64,000 nucleotides of DNA from Reichenbachiella faecimaris (GTDB taxonomy: Bacteria; Bacteroidota; Bacteroidia; Cytophagales; Cyclobacteriaceae): positions 1,028,161 through 1,092,160 of the forward strand of contig NZ_FWYF01000002.1 in assembly GCF_900176375.1 (NCBI RefSeq). Direction: 5' to 3'. Under the pieces are notes generated by a model. It searched no databases, had not been told where the DNA came from, and saw only the letters and a list, made by a program, of their open reading frames with translations. This document shows positions 15,252 to 24,536 of this stretch, in pieces. A program made the position numbers and the translations under genes. Position 1 is the stretch's first letter. Each line of letters opens with the position of its first letter.

Positions 15252-15986
15252 ATGAAACAGATATCTTACGCAGCGTTTTTTTTAGTCATAGCTATGGCCT
15301 GCACGCCGAATAAAAGCCCTCAAAAAATTATAGATGAAGCTATTCAGGCGCATGGAGGTTTATTATTTGAGGGGAGGACGATCACTTTTGATTTTAGAGG
15401 TAAGCATTATCTGGTTCAGCGAAAACCAGTAGGCTACACGTACATTCGATCTTTTATGGATGATAGTCTGGGTCAGGTCAAAGATGTCCTGGCTAATAGT
15501 ACGGAATTAGAACGTTTTGTTAATGACACACTGCAAGATATCAGTTCTGAATGGAAGTTTAAATATGCCAATTCTGTCAACTCTGTTTTATACTTTTTCC
15601 AATTGCCTTATGGCCTGAATGATGCGGCTGTGGTCAAGAAATATATAGGGCAAAAAGTAATTAATGGACGACTATATGATAAAGTGCAGGTCACTTTTAA
15701 GCAAGAAAATGGGGGCAAGGACTTTGAAGATGTATTCGTTTATTGGATTGAAACGAAAACTAAAACGCTCGATTATTTGGCCTATTCTTACTTGACAGAT
15801 GGTGGAGGCATTAGATTTCGTCAGGCCATCAACCGCCGTGCCATAGAGGGCATGGTTTTTCAGGATTATATCAATTTCAAGCCAGCCAATAAAGATGCGG
15901 CACTTGAGACCCTGGATGAAGCTTTCATAGAGGCATCATTAATTGAGTTATCTCAAATTGAAAATAAAAATATTGAAGTGAAGTAG
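15252..15986 (+). CDS. Exported lipoprotein, DUF6503-like
   Basis: A 244-residue protein with a lipoprotein signal peptide (AAFFLVIAMAC, Cys17). The mature part (SPQKIIDEAIQAHGG, TFDFRGKHYLV, PYGLNDAAVVKKYIGQKVING, YWIETKTKTLDYLAYSY) fits what I remember of DUF6503, a Bacteroidota-specific family of LolA-like fold suggested to handle lipids. It is monocistronic, divergent from a VOC gene and convergent with lipA. Location in the periplasm or outer membrane is well supported; function is unknown. Confidence 0.75.
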   Translation: MKQISYAAFFLVIAMACTPNKSPQKIIDEAIQAHGGLLFEGRTITFDFRGKHYLVQRKPVGYTYIRSFMDDSLGQVKDVLANSTELERFVNDTLQDISSEWKFKYANSVNSVLYFFQLPYGLNDAAVVKKYIGQKVINGRLYDKVQVTFKQENGGKDFEDVFVYWIETKTKTLDYLAYSYLTDGGGIRFRQAINRRAIEGMVFQDYINFKPANKDAALETLDEAFIEASLIELSQIENKNIEVK

Positions 15987-16026
15987 TTGACAAATCACCT
16001 ACGCCATGACGCTATAGTTTGTTGGA

Positions 16027-16917
16027 TTAGATAGGTACGTTCACATGTCGTTCAGCATGATAAGACGATCTCACCAATGGCCCAGACTCAACGTACTTTA
16101 AGCCACGGCTCAAACCTTCTTCCTTGTATTTTTCGAATTGATCTGGATGAATAAATTCGGCCACTTCAATGTGCATCTTGGTAGGTTGTAGGTATTGACC
16201 TAGGGTCAAAATATCCAAACCGTTTTCTACCAAATCGTCCATGGCTTTGTGTACTTCGTCTACAGTTTCACCCAATCCCAACATAATACCTGATTTAGTA
16301 CGTTGGCCATATGCCTTGGTCAATTTGATTTGCTCCAGGCTTCTGGCGTATTTGGCTTGAGGGCGAACTCGCCTGTAGAGACTTTCCACAGTCTCCATAT
16401 TGTGAGAGACTACTTCTTGTCCACCATCTATCATGCGATATAGGGCTTCCCATTTTCCCTTTACGTCTGGGATCAAAATTTCTATTGTCGTGTCTGGAGA
16501 AGCTTTTTTTGTTTCTACTACAGTCTGATACCATATCTCTGCCCCACGATCTTTGAGTTCATCACGGTTTACAGAAGTAATTACCGCGTGCTTCACACCC
16601 ATAGTTTTGATGGCATCTGCTACACGTTTTGGTTCATCCGTGTCATACTCTGGTGGCCGGCCAGTGGCTACGGCACAGAATGTACAACTTCTAGTACATA
16701 CATTTCCTAGAATCATAAATGTAGCAGTACCAGCTCCCCAGCATTCACCCATGTTTGGGCAATTGCCACTTTCACAAATCGTATGCAGTTTATTCTCATC
16801 TACGATCTTTCTCACATTAGCATAGCTCTGGCCTACTGGCAATTTCACTCTCAACCAATCTGGTTTGGTGCGTTTTCTGGCTTGCTTTCCGTCGACTACT
16901 GGTAACTCTATCATCAA
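16027..16917 (-). CDS. lipA: Lipoyl synthase
   Basis: A 296-residue radical-SAM enzyme that inserts two sulfurs into octanoyl groups on lipoyl domains. Both iron-sulfur motifs are intact: [12 protein letters not shown] for the auxiliary cluster and CTRSCTFC for the SAM cluster. The C-terminal RSSYHAE that caps the auxiliary cluster is also present. Length and motif order are normal. The gene stands alone with no lipB next to it. Two Met codons begin the protein, and either could be used. Confidence 0.97.
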   Translation of the reverse strand: MMIELPVVDGKQARKRTKPDWLRVKLPVGQSYANVRKIVDENKLHTICESGNCPNMGECWGAGTATFMILGNVCTRSCTFCAVATGRPPEYDTDEPKRVADAIKTMGVKHAVITSVNRDELKDRGAEIWYQTVVETKKASPDTTIEILIPDVKGKWEALYRMIDGGQEVVSHNMETVESLYRRVRPQAKYARSLEQIKLTKAYGQRTKSGIMLGLGETVDEVHKAMDDLVENGLDILTLGQYLQPTKMHIEVAEFIHPDQFEKYKEEGLSRGLKYVESGPLVRSSYHAERHVNVPI

Positions 16918-17013
16918 TCTTGAAATTTGTACAAAGAAACAAACAAGTAGATTAACTGTGTTGGTTTATGAAAGGTTTTTTCTATGAGGCAATAGTTACT
17001 GCCATGGATGGAT

Positions 17014-17751
17014 TTACTTTCTTTGGCCGTAAAACAGCGTAATGAATGCAGACAAGAATACTGCATTATTGTCCTCTTCAGGCATCAGTTCTATGGTGCC
17101 AGCATAGGCTTCCACGAGACCGCCAATTTCAAATCCAGTGACATTGCTTTTGAAGGCTCCCATTTCAAAGGTCAGAGAGGCCTTCAAGTTGAGGCCTGGC
17201 TTTATTTTCGATTCGCCCAGCCCTTGGAAGAGGTGACCTGTGCCCGTGATGGTTTGATAGGAGTAGAGTAGTGGCGTAGCAGAACCTGTTGTTTTAGGGT
17301 CATACCCAAACGGCACTGCTGTTTGGCTATCCCCTACTTTCACATAATAAGGAGCTACGATTCCTATGGTAGGTCCTACTGCTATGGAAGCATTTATTTG
17401 CACCCCTTGTTGTGGTGCTTTTTTGAAGAGAATAAAGTCACGTCCGTATTGCCCACGTATCGCATATAGATAATTAGATTTTCCATAGATAAATGGGTTG
17501 CCTGCCGCAGAGGTTCGTCTGTGTTCTTTAGGGTGCTTCACATTCATGATTTCAAAACCAATGGTTTGAAATTGTGTTTCGCTGATAGCACTTGAAAATT
17601 TCATTATAAACCCACCAATCAAGCCTCCATTGGTGTTTTTATTAATACCCCAGATAAACTCCTTCGTATAGTCATAATGACCAGACGACTGGGCTGCTGC
17701 ACCAGCAGCAAACAAGGCTAAAAACGATATCAGTAGGAGATTCCTCTTCAT
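17014..17751 (-). CDS. Exported hypothetical protein, probable outer-membrane beta-barrel (245 aa)
   Basis: A signal peptide (LLLISFLALFAAGAAAQ) is followed by alternating short aromatic/hydrophobic strands with Gly turns and a C-terminal strand ending ITLFYGQRK. This suggests a small beta-barrel or beta-rich periplasmic protein. I recognise no family motif. Upstream lies the divergent osmC gene, downstream lipA on the same strand 96 bases away. Function unknown. Confidence 0.7.
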   Translation of the reverse strand: MKRNLLLISFLALFAAGAAAQSSGHYDYTKEFIWGINKNTNGGLIGGFIMKFSSAISETQFQTIGFEIMNVKHPKEHRRTSAAGNPFIYGKSNYLYAIRGQYGRDFILFKKAPQQGVQINASIAVGPTIGIVAPYYVKVGDSQTAVPFGYDPKTTGSATPLLYSYQTITGTGHLFQGLGESKIKPGLNLKASLTFEMGAFKSNVTGFEIGGLVEAYAGTIELMPEEDNNAVFLSAFITLFYGQRK

Positions 17752-17852
17752 ATTCTCAATAAATCTAACAACTAACTACACTTATTACATTATTCAGACA
17801 AAATAAAATTCTGATAACTTTTGATTTGAAGCGTAGGTACTTAAGCTTTGCA

Positions 17853-17866
17853 AAATAACGTTATTT
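17853..17866. promoter_or_regulatory. Perfect 14-bp palindrome before osmC
   Basis: AAATAACGTTATTT is perfectly symmetric and lies 16 bases before the osmC ATG, just after a TTAAGCTTTG stretch that resembles a -7 element with the wrong spacing. A peroxide- or thiol-sensing repressor site is an attractive guess, given the downstream gene. Confidence 0.4.
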
Positions 17867-17882
17867 CAAAATTTAAAGTTTA

Positions 17883-18290
17883 ATGGGCAGCTTAAAAAAC
17901 CAATATCTGGGTAATCTCCGTACAGAGGGGACTCATATCCCTTCGGGAAATAAGATCATTACAGATGCACCAGTTGACAATATGGGTAAAGGACAAGCCT
18001 TTTCCCCAACTGATCTGATGTCATTTTCTTTGAGTGCATGTATGATGACTATCATGGGACAAGTTGCCGATCGAGAAAACATTGCGATGGAAGGCCTAAC
18101 CACAGATATCACCAAAGTAATGTCTGCAAGTCCCAGAAAGGTGTCCGAAATACATATCAATTTTAATTGGCCCGTGCTTGACTTGACCAATAAACAAAAA
18201 ACCATGCTGATCAATGCAGCTAAAACTTGTCCCGTTGCTTTAAGTATTCACCCGGATATCAAATTAGAAGTAACTTTTAACCTGAATTAA
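17883..18290 (+). CDS. OsmC/Ohr-family protein
   Basis: A 135-residue OsmC-like protein with the two redox cysteines of the family, Cys53 in SFSLSACMMTIMG and Cys116 in AAKTCPVALSI. Members reduce organic hydroperoxides using lipoylated proteins or thiols as donors. This one is closer to the general OsmC group than to Ohr. It is followed 53 bases later by cysS and preceded by a 14-bp palindrome that may be its operator. lipA, the source of lipoyl groups, is two genes away, which may be coincidence. Confidence 0.88.
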   Translation: MGSLKNQYLGNLRTEGTHIPSGNKIITDAPVDNMGKGQAFSPTDLMSFSLSACMMTIMGQVADRENIAMEGLTTDITKVMSASPRKVSEIHINFNWPVLDLTNKQKTMLINAAKTCPVALSIHPDIKLEVTFNLN

Positions 18291-18343
18291 TTTACTTTTT
18301 TGGACTTAGCTCGTATAAACCTTCTTTCATAAACCTATCATCA

Positions 18344-19834
18344 ATGCTCAAAGATCTTCGTATCAACAATTCCCTAACCGGGAAAAAGGAATTATTCGAA
18401 CCAATACATACTCCTCATGTAGGTATGTACGTATGTGGGCCTACAGTGTATAGCGACGTACATTTGGGCAACGTTCGAACTTTTTTGAGCTTTGATGTCA
18501 TCTTTAGATACCTCATGCATCTGGGTTATAAAGTCCGCTATGTACGAAATATTACAGATGTTGGGCATTTGGTGAATGATGGTGATGAAGGCGAAGATAA
18601 AATCGGCAAAAAGGCCAAACTGGAAAACCTAGAGCCAATGGAAGTTGTGCAGCGCTACACACAGGACTTCCACCAGGTGATGGCTATGTTCAACACCTTA
18701 CCTCCGAGTATTGAACCTTCTGCTACTGGTCATATCCTGGAGCAGATCGAGATGATTGAGTTGTTGATAGATAAAGGGCTCGCTTATGAAGTGGGTGGCT
18801 CGGTTTACTTTGATGTAAATGCCTATCAAAAAGACCATAATTACGGAAAGCTATCTGGCCGAAAAATAGAAGAATTATTGTCGAACACTAGAGACCTGGA
18901 TGGGCAAGACGAAAAAAGGAACCCGGTTGACTTTGCCCTTTGGAAAAATGCCTCACCTGAACACATTATGAGATGGAACTCACCATGGGGAGCAGGTTTT
19001 CCTGGTTGGCATCTGGAATGTACCGTGATGGGTAAAAAATACTTGGGTCAAACTTTCGACATTCATGGTGGAGGAATGGATTTAAAATTTCCGCATCATG
19101 AATGTGAATTGGCACAGTCTGTAGGTGCACATGGTACAGATCCTGTGAAGTATTGGATTCATACTAATATGCTGACTGTGAATGGTCAAAAAATGAGCAA
19201 GTCATTGGGCAACTCATTTTTACCTAGAGAATTATTTACAGGAGATCATCCACTATTGGATAAGGCCTATAGCCCAATGACTACTAAATTTTTCATGTTG
19301 CAATCCCACTATGCCAGTACTTTGGATTTCTCCAATGAGGCATTAGGCGCAGCACAGAAAGGCTATCGCAAATTGATGAACGGGCTGAAGACGCTACGTG
19401 GTATGTCTGCTGATGGGGTTTCTGAGGCCGAACTCAACGAAAAGGCCATTCAGCAAATCAATAGTCTGTGTGACAATTGCTACCGTGCCATGAATGACGA
19501 TTTCAACACGGCTCTGACCATTGGGCACTTGTTCAATCTTTTGAAAAAAATTAATTCGATTCATACTGGCGTGCTTTCTATTGGCGAAATTGGAACAGAA
19601 ACGTTTGATCGTATGAAGTTAACATTTGAAACATTCGTCTTGAACGTTTTAGGACTGAAAGAAGAAAGTAATGTCGATTTTGATGGATTAATCAGTGTTT
19701 TGCTCAATGTCTACAAAGAGGCGAAAGAGGCCAAGGATTATGACAAAGTAGACGAAATCCGAAATGGTTTGAAAGCGCAGGGTGTAGTGCTGAAGGACAT
19801 GAAAACGGGTATTGACTGGGCGTACGAAGAATAA
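18344..19834 (+). CDS. cysS: Cysteinyl-tRNA synthetase
   Basis: A 496-residue class I synthetase. The HIGH-type signature is HLGN in CGPTVYSDVHLGN and the KMSKS loop is KMSKSLGN. Zinc ligands are visible as CGPT, HLECTVM and HHECELAQS. The C-terminal helical DALR-type domain (NDDFNTALTIGHLF) is complete. Length and order are normal. It may share a transcript with the upstream osmC-like gene. It is convergent with an antiporter gene, with an inverted repeat spanning the junction. Confidence 0.97.
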   Translation: MLKDLRINNSLTGKKELFEPIHTPHVGMYVCGPTVYSDVHLGNVRTFLSFDVIFRYLMHLGYKVRYVRNITDVGHLVNDGDEGEDKIGKKAKLENLEPMEVVQRYTQDFHQVMAMFNTLPPSIEPSATGHILEQIEMIELLIDKGLAYEVGGSVYFDVNAYQKDHNYGKLSGRKIEELLSNTRDLDGQDEKRNPVDFALWKNASPEHIMRWNSPWGAGFPGWHLECTVMGKKYLGQTFDIHGGGMDLKFPHHECELAQSVGAHGTDPVKYWIHTNMLTVNGQKMSKSLGNSFLPRELFTGDHPLLDKAYSPMTTKFFMLQSHYASTLDFSNEALGAAQKGYRKLMNGLKTLRGMSADGVSEAELNEKAIQQINSLCDNCYRAMNDDFNTALTIGHLFNLLKKINSIHTGVLSIGEIGTETFDRMKLTFETFVLNVLGLKEESNVDFDGLISVLLNVYKEAKEAKDYDKVDEIRNGLKAQGVVLKDMKTGIDWAYEE

Positions 19835-19850
19835 TATTTCGAAAGTTTCA

Positions 19851-19875
19851 GACTATTAAAATGCTACTAATAGTC
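19851..19875. other. Inverted repeat at the cysS/antiporter junction
   Basis: GACTATTA (19851-19858) and TAATAGTC (19868-19875) pair perfectly over 8 bp with a 9-base loop. It covers the antiporter stop codon at 19867-19869 and lies after cysS. There is no T-run in either direction, so it may stabilise 3' ends rather than terminate. Confidence 0.4.
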
Positions 19876-21798
19876 GAACCTTCTGGTCAGGTCATCCAAA
19901 CTTTTCTTGGAACCAACAAAGGTGACCAAATCTTTCAAACGCAATCTGGTATAACCGTGTGATATAATCATTTGTCCGCCACGCTTGATAGACAAGATAA
20001 TGACGTCCGCAGGAAGGCGTAAATCTCTCAATGGAACACCATGCAAATCTGGATTCATTACTTCTAAGTCTCTTGAATCTTGTCCAGGTTCCATGCCTAG
20101 CAATAGAGAGGTAGCCTGTGGTGATCTTACATAATGATCCATTAAACTGACCATAGCCATAGAAGGATCTACAATTCGAACCCCCAGATTTAAGAACTTG
20201 TCATAATAACTTCTATCTGCCAGTCTGACAATAATGTCAGGTGTGCCAAAATGATGATAAGCCAATTCGCACACTTCTAAATTTTCCTTATCTGCCAACA
20301 TACAAATGATAGCTTCTGTTTTCGCAGCGCCCATTTCTTGAATTTGGGGCAGGTTGATTTTGTCCATGTAGTGGATTTTGATGCCTTCAGGCTCGTCAAT
20401 ACTGCCCTTTTTCATCAGAGTTGCGATTTGCACTTGCCAATTATTGGTCATCAGTTGTTTGGCCAGTGCTACAGATTGACTCTCAAATCCAAAAATGATA
20501 GCATCTCGAATTCCGTCTGTTTGAAACTTGGCGCGTGTCTTGTCTTCTCCGACTTTGCGCAAAGCATATTTGAAAAGTGGAGGGCCAACAATTTGATTGA
20601 GCACAATAATGCCAATCATAATGGTGGCGAATTCAGGCCCCCATTCTGGAAATTGATTAGAGACCAATGCGGTCAGACCAAGCGCTACACCTGCCTGAGT
20701 CACGTACGGCATCCAGCCTACATTCACAAAACGCATGGGGTCTTTGGCTATAAAACCCCCAGCATAAGACCCGCCAATAATGGTGATCAGACGAATCGCG
20801 AAGAAAAATAAGGCTATTGGCCAAATGCTAAAGAGAATATTAATATTCAAAGAAGCCCCTGTAAGCGTAAAAAAGGTACCATAGATCATTGGGCCAACTT
20901 TGGCCAAAATCGATAAAAATTCTGGTTTATATTTTGAATAATTGGTGATATATAAGCTGGCAATGATGCACGTGATCAAAGGTTCCAATCGGATATGATG
21001 GTCAGGGATAATGGTAAGTACGCCCAGCCCATGATTTAAAAAATAAACCCCCCAGCCCAACAATACAATAATGACAGCTTTGGATTCGGACTTTATCCGC
21101 CACGCCAGCAGCAAATCCAGTAAACGACCCAACAGGTAGCCCACGCCTGCCGAGATTAGCATTTCCAACACTGGCAGGAAGACATCAATATACTTGAACT
21201 CGTTGCCAGATACTAGTGAAATGCTCAATGCAAAACACATGGCAAACAGGATGATGACAAGAAAATCTTTAAGGACTGTGACTCCCATCACGGTCTGGGT
21301 AAAAGGACCTTTGGCTCTCAGTTCATTGATGACAGCAATAGCCGACGCTGGCGATCTAGCCACGAAGACGGTTCCGGCCAGCAGCGAAACGGCCAGACGG
21401 GTATTGAAGTTCATGGAAGTCATGAATGAAATATGATCTGCTAAAAAGAAAACCGTGATACTCCCAATCCCAAAAGAGAAGAATAGCTGTCCCAGAGTAT
21501 TCCATTTGATGCTATTGATTTTAGAAATCAATTCACGAAAGTACAACTCCGCCCCAGCAGCAAAGGCAATAAAGGCTAAGGCCATCTCATTGATGAAATT
21601 TAGCTCTGATATAGATTCTGATGGGATAAGGTTTAATACAAAAGGCCCACAAAGAATCCCTGTCATCAAAAAACCCGTGATGATTGGTAAATTGGCCTTC
21701 TGAAAAAGAGAGGCAATTCGATTGGCTGCAATGGAAACAACTCCGAATCCAGCGATCAGAATAATCGTAAGTTTTATACTTTCAAAATTGAGACCCAT
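19867..21798 (-). CDS. Cation:proton antiporter (CPA2) with TrkA-N/TrkA-C regulatory domains
   Basis: A 643-residue protein. Residues 1-400 hold about twelve membrane segments of the Na+/H+ exchanger fold, including GFLMTGILCGPFVLNLI and the helix LLAGTVFVARSPASAIAVI. Residues 415-540 form a Rossmann-like TrkA-N (RCK) domain, although its first strand (IIFGFESQSVALAKQL) keeps only part of the glycine motif. Residues 560-640 form TrkA-C (GVPLRDLRLPADVIILSIKR). Such proteins move K+ or Na+ against H+ and are gated by nucleotide binding. It is monocistronic and divergent from an SDR gene. Confidence 0.9.
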   Translation of the reverse strand: MGLNFESIKLTIILIAGFGVVSIAANRIASLFQKANLPIITGFLMTGILCGPFVLNLIPSESISELNFINEMALAFIAFAAGAELYFRELISKINSIKWNTLGQLFFSFGIGSITVFFLADHISFMTSMNFNTRLAVSLLAGTVFVARSPASAIAVINELRAKGPFTQTVMGVTVLKDFLVIILFAMCFALSISLVSGNEFKYIDVFLPVLEMLISAGVGYLLGRLLDLLLAWRIKSESKAVIIVLLGWGVYFLNHGLGVLTIIPDHHIRLEPLITCIIASLYITNYSKYKPEFLSILAKVGPMIYGTFFTLTGASLNINILFSIWPIALFFFAIRLITIIGGSYAGGFIAKDPMRFVNVGWMPYVTQAGVALGLTALVSNQFPEWGPEFATIMIGIIVLNQIVGPPLFKYALRKVGEDKTRAKFQTDGIRDAIIFGFESQSVALAKQLMTNNWQVQIATLMKKGSIDEPEGIKIHYMDKINLPQIQEMGAAKTEAIICMLADKENLEVCELAYHHFGTPDIIVRLADRSYYDKFLNLGVRIVDPSMAMVSLMDHYVRSPQATSLLLGMEPGQDSRDLEVMNPDLHGVPLRDLRLPADVIILSIKRGGQMIISHGYTRLRLKDLVTFVGSKKSLDDLTRRFDY

Positions 21799-21890
21799 CT
21801 ACAAGCGCATAATTTGGATTAAATTCTAAAATAGTCAATATCTTTAAAAGGGTTCAAATTATGGACGGCTTTTAAAACTAAAACTGAAAT

Positions 21891-22799
21891 ATGAACATAC
21901 TAATCACTGGAGGTACAGGTTTGTTGGGCCAGCGGCTGGTGAACTATTTATTGAGTAAAGGAATGTCTCCAAGATTGCTGAGCAGGCGAGAAGATTTGAA
22001 TGCTACAGTTCCTCAGTTTGAATGGGATATTAAGAATAAGAAAGTTGATTTGAATTCTTTAGAAAATGTTGAAGTGATTATTCATCTAGCTGGAGCCAAT
22101 GTAGCTGAAGGCAGGTGGACAAAGCGGAGAAAAAAGGAAATTCTTGAGAGTAGGATTGATTCTACTCAATTGCTTTATGATACGATCGCAAAATTAGAGC
22201 ATAAACCAACAACATTGATTTGTGCCTCCGCCACAGGCTTTTATGGACTTCAAAATTTTGATCATACATCCTCAGAAGATGAAAAACCAGGGTTGGATTT
22301 TTTGGCGCAAGTATGCGAGCAATGGGAAGCAGAGGCAGATCGTTTCAAAGATTTGGGATTAAGAATTGTGAAACTAAGAACAGGAGTGGTTTTGGACGGA
22401 TCTGGTGGAGCTCTTCAGAAAATGGCGCAACCCATTAAGTACCTTATAGGAGCCCCTTTGGGATCTGGTAAACAATACGTACCATGGATCCATTGGAAGG
22501 ATTGGTGTGGTGCAGTAGATCATTTAGTGAAGGAGCGCGCACTATCTGGAGCCTTTAATTTAGTGGCTCCGCAAGCTGTAACCAATGCCCAGCTGACTCG
22601 TTTGATAGCCGAGACTATTCGCAAGCCCTTACTGCTACCAAATGTACCAGCATTTGTGCTCCAGCTTATACTAGGTGAAATGTCATCTATAGTGCTCCGT
22701 GGGCATAAGGTATCAAGTGAAAAACTGGAAGAGTCGGGTTATAGGTTTGAATATAAATCAGCAAGCAGAGCACTTTTTGAATTAATAAGTCAGGATTGA
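21891..22799 (+). CDS. TIGR01777-type SDR-family epimerase/dehydrogenase-like protein
   Basis: A 302-residue extended SDR protein with the NAD(P) motif ITGGTGLLGQRLVNYLL at the N-terminus, HLAGANVAEGRWTKRRKKEI, CASATGFYG in place of the classical catalytic region, and a C-terminal DUF1731-like part (LLLPNVPAFVLQLILGEMSS). This combination defines the YfcH/TIGR01777 family. The reaction is not known. The gene is monocistronic, and its last codons overlap the promoter of the next gene. Confidence 0.9.
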   Translation: MNILITGGTGLLGQRLVNYLLSKGMSPRLLSRREDLNATVPQFEWDIKNKKVDLNSLENVEVIIHLAGANVAEGRWTKRRKKEILESRIDSTQLLYDTIAKLEHKPTTLICASATGFYGLQNFDHTSSEDEKPGLDFLAQVCEQWEAEADRFKDLGLRIVKLRTGVVLDGSGGALQKMAQPIKYLIGAPLGSGKQYVPWIHWKDWCGAVDHLVKERALSGAFNLVAPQAVTNAQLTRLIAETIRKPLLLPNVPAFVLQLILGEMSSIVLRGHKVSSEKLEESGYRFEYKSASRALFELISQD

Positions 22800-22826
22800 G
22801 GCTTTGCTCAATTATCTCTAACTTTG
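22796..22826 (+). promoter_or_regulatory. Promoter of the LOG-family gene
   Basis: TTG (22796-22798), 20 bases, then TAACTTTG (22819-22826): a full match to the Bacteroidota consensus, about 50 bases before the ATG at 22877. The -33 element lies over the stop codon of the previous gene. Confidence 0.6.
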
Positions 22827-22876
22827 CCGGCTTGGCATTTTTTAGTCAAAAAAATTAATAACCAACATATAACAAC

Positions 22877-23602
22877 ATGGGAGACGGAAGTAAGAAAAAA
22901 GCGCACGTTGAGAAGATTAAAAAAGCGTTTAAGGACAAAAACTGGAACGAAATCAAAAGTGCCGATTCTTGGGTGATTTTCAAAGTAATGTCAGAGTTTG
23001 TAGAAGGGTTTGAGAAGCTTGCCAAAATTGGCCCTTGTGTTTCCATTTTTGGTTCGGCTAGGACAAAACCCGATCATAAATACTATAAAATGGCCGAAGA
23101 GATATCAGCCAAATTAGTAAGGCATGGTTATGGCGTGATCACAGGAGGCGGGCCAGGTATTATGGAAGCTGGCAACAAAGGTGCGCATAGCGAAAAAGGG
23201 AAATCTGTAGGCTTGAATATTGATCTACCATTTGAACAAAATAATAATATATACATTGATCAGGATAAGCTGATCAACTTCGATTACTTCTTTGTCAGAA
23301 AAGTCATGTTTGTGAGATACTCACAGGGTTTTATTGTGATGCCAGGCGGCTTTGGTACACTTGATGAAATGTTTGAGGCTTTGACACTTATCCAAACACA
23401 TAAAATCGAAAAATTTCCAATCGTCATGGTTGGAAAGGACTACTGGAGTGGTCTGGTCGATTGGCTTAAAAATGTACTACTGACAGAAAAGAACATCAGT
23501 GAGGCAGATTTGGATCTTTTCCATCTGGTGGAAACAGAAGAAGAGGCTGTTGAAGTGATTGATAAATTCTACAACGAATATAAATTATCGCCAAACTTCT
23601 AG
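22877..23602 (+). CDS. LOG-family protein (TIGR00730, nucleotide phosphoribohydrolase-like)
   Basis: A 241-residue Rossmann-like protein with both signature motifs: GGGPGIMEAGNKGA and PGGFGTLDEMFEAL (PGGxGTxxE). Such proteins, long misnamed lysine decarboxylases, split cytokinin-type or other nucleoside monophosphates into base and ribose 5-phosphate. An N-terminal basic stretch (GSKKKAHVEKIKKAFKDK) of about 50 residues precedes the core. It is followed 7 bases later by a lytic transglycosylase gene, so the two are probably co-transcribed together with uvrA. Confidence 0.92.
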   Translation: MGDGSKKKAHVEKIKKAFKDKNWNEIKSADSWVIFKVMSEFVEGFEKLAKIGPCVSIFGSARTKPDHKYYKMAEEISAKLVRHGYGVITGGGPGIMEAGNKGAHSEKGKSVGLNIDLPFEQNNNIYIDQDKLINFDYFFVRKVMFVRYSQGFIVMPGGFGTLDEMFEALTLIQTHKIEKFPIVMVGKDYWSGLVDWLKNVLLTEKNISEADLDLFHLVETEEEAVEVIDKFYNEYKLSPNF

Positions 23603-23609
23603 TAGTTGA

Positions 23610-24536
23610 ATGTTAAAAAAACATCAGTATTTTTTAGTGGGATTACTTGTTGGAGGTGCAGTTATCTATTGGGCAGAGCGAATATTTTCGAATAATACAC
23701 CTGAATCTAATACAGCACCAACTCCTGTGGTTGAGATTAAAGAAAACAATCATTCCATTAAGGGGTACCCTGTACCTGAAGCAATGACTTTTGCTGGCGA
23801 AAAAGTACCTCTGGATCGGATGGATGTGCGAGAACGATTGGATCGAGAGGTACAAGTAAATGCCTTCTGGCACTCCAATTCAATCATACTTTTGAAACGG
23901 GCTCAGAGATGGTTGCCACTGCTGGATTCTATATTGGCAGCTAACGACATCCCAACAGACTTCAAATATTTGGCAGTGGCAGAAAGTGGTCTGGATCAAG
24001 TCATTTCACCTGCAAAAGCAGTTGGGTTCTGGCAAATCATGAAAAGTACGGCTGAGGACTTTGGTCTGATTGTAAACAAGCAGATAGATCAGCGATATGA
24101 TCCTATTCGCTCTACAGAAGCAGCTGTAGAATACCTGAAAAAGGCGTATAAGAAATTTGGCAATTGGACGGTAGTGGCGGCTGCTTACAATATGGGAATG
24201 AGTGGTGCTGCCAGCGTGATAGAAAACCAGCGTGCGACTTCTTACTATGACATGGTGATGTCTGAGGAACCCTCTAGATATGTCTTCAGGATATTGGCAT
24301 TAAAAAATATGCTGGAAAATCCTGAGACCTTTGGGTTCGTAGTGGATGAAGCCTATTCTCCAGAGCGTATGGAAAATATTATAGTAGAAGTTTCAGTCAA
24401 TAATTGGAACGACTTTGCGGCCAAAAATGGCACCAACTACTATCAGCTCAAGCGGCTGAATCCTTGGATCAGAGCGTATGACATGCGAGTGAAATCGGGA
24501 CAAAAATTTGAAGTTAAAATACCTGCAAGAAAATAA
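23610..24536 (+). CDS. Lytic murein transglycosylase (SLT domain)
   Basis: A 308-residue protein with an N-terminal membrane anchor or signal (QYFLVGLLVGGAVIYWA). The SLT catalytic core is visible as YLAVAESGLDQVISPAKAVG, with the catalytic Glu in AESG, followed by GFWQIMKSTAEDFGL and AAAYNMGMSGAASVI. The C-terminal ~50 residues (VNNWNDFAAKNGTNYYQLKR) look like a single LysM-like motif, as in MltD. It cleaves peptidoglycan glycan strands to anhydro-muropeptides. Its stop codon shares one base with the ATG of uvrA (TAATG). Confidence 0.88.
   Translation: MLKKHQYFLVGLLVGGAVIYWAERIFSNNTPESNTAPTPVVEIKENNHSIKGYPVPEAMTFAGEKVPLDRMDVRERLDREVQVNAFWHSNSIILLKRAQRWLPLLDSILAANDIPTDFKYLAVAESGLDQVISPAKAVGFWQIMKSTAEDFGLIVNKQIDQRYDPIRSTEAAVEYLKKAYKKFGNWTVVAAAYNMGMSGAASVIENQRATSYYDMVMSEEPSRYVFRILALKNMLENPETFGFVVDEAYSPERMENIIVEVSVNNWNDFAAKNGTNYYQLKRLNPWIRAYDMRVKSGQKFEVKIPARK

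Noticed and set aside
20338-20811. 157-codon plus-strand frame inside the antiporter gene
   Set aside because: Antisense shadow of a well-defined gene with membrane and TrkA domains; low-complexity His/Cys-rich translation.
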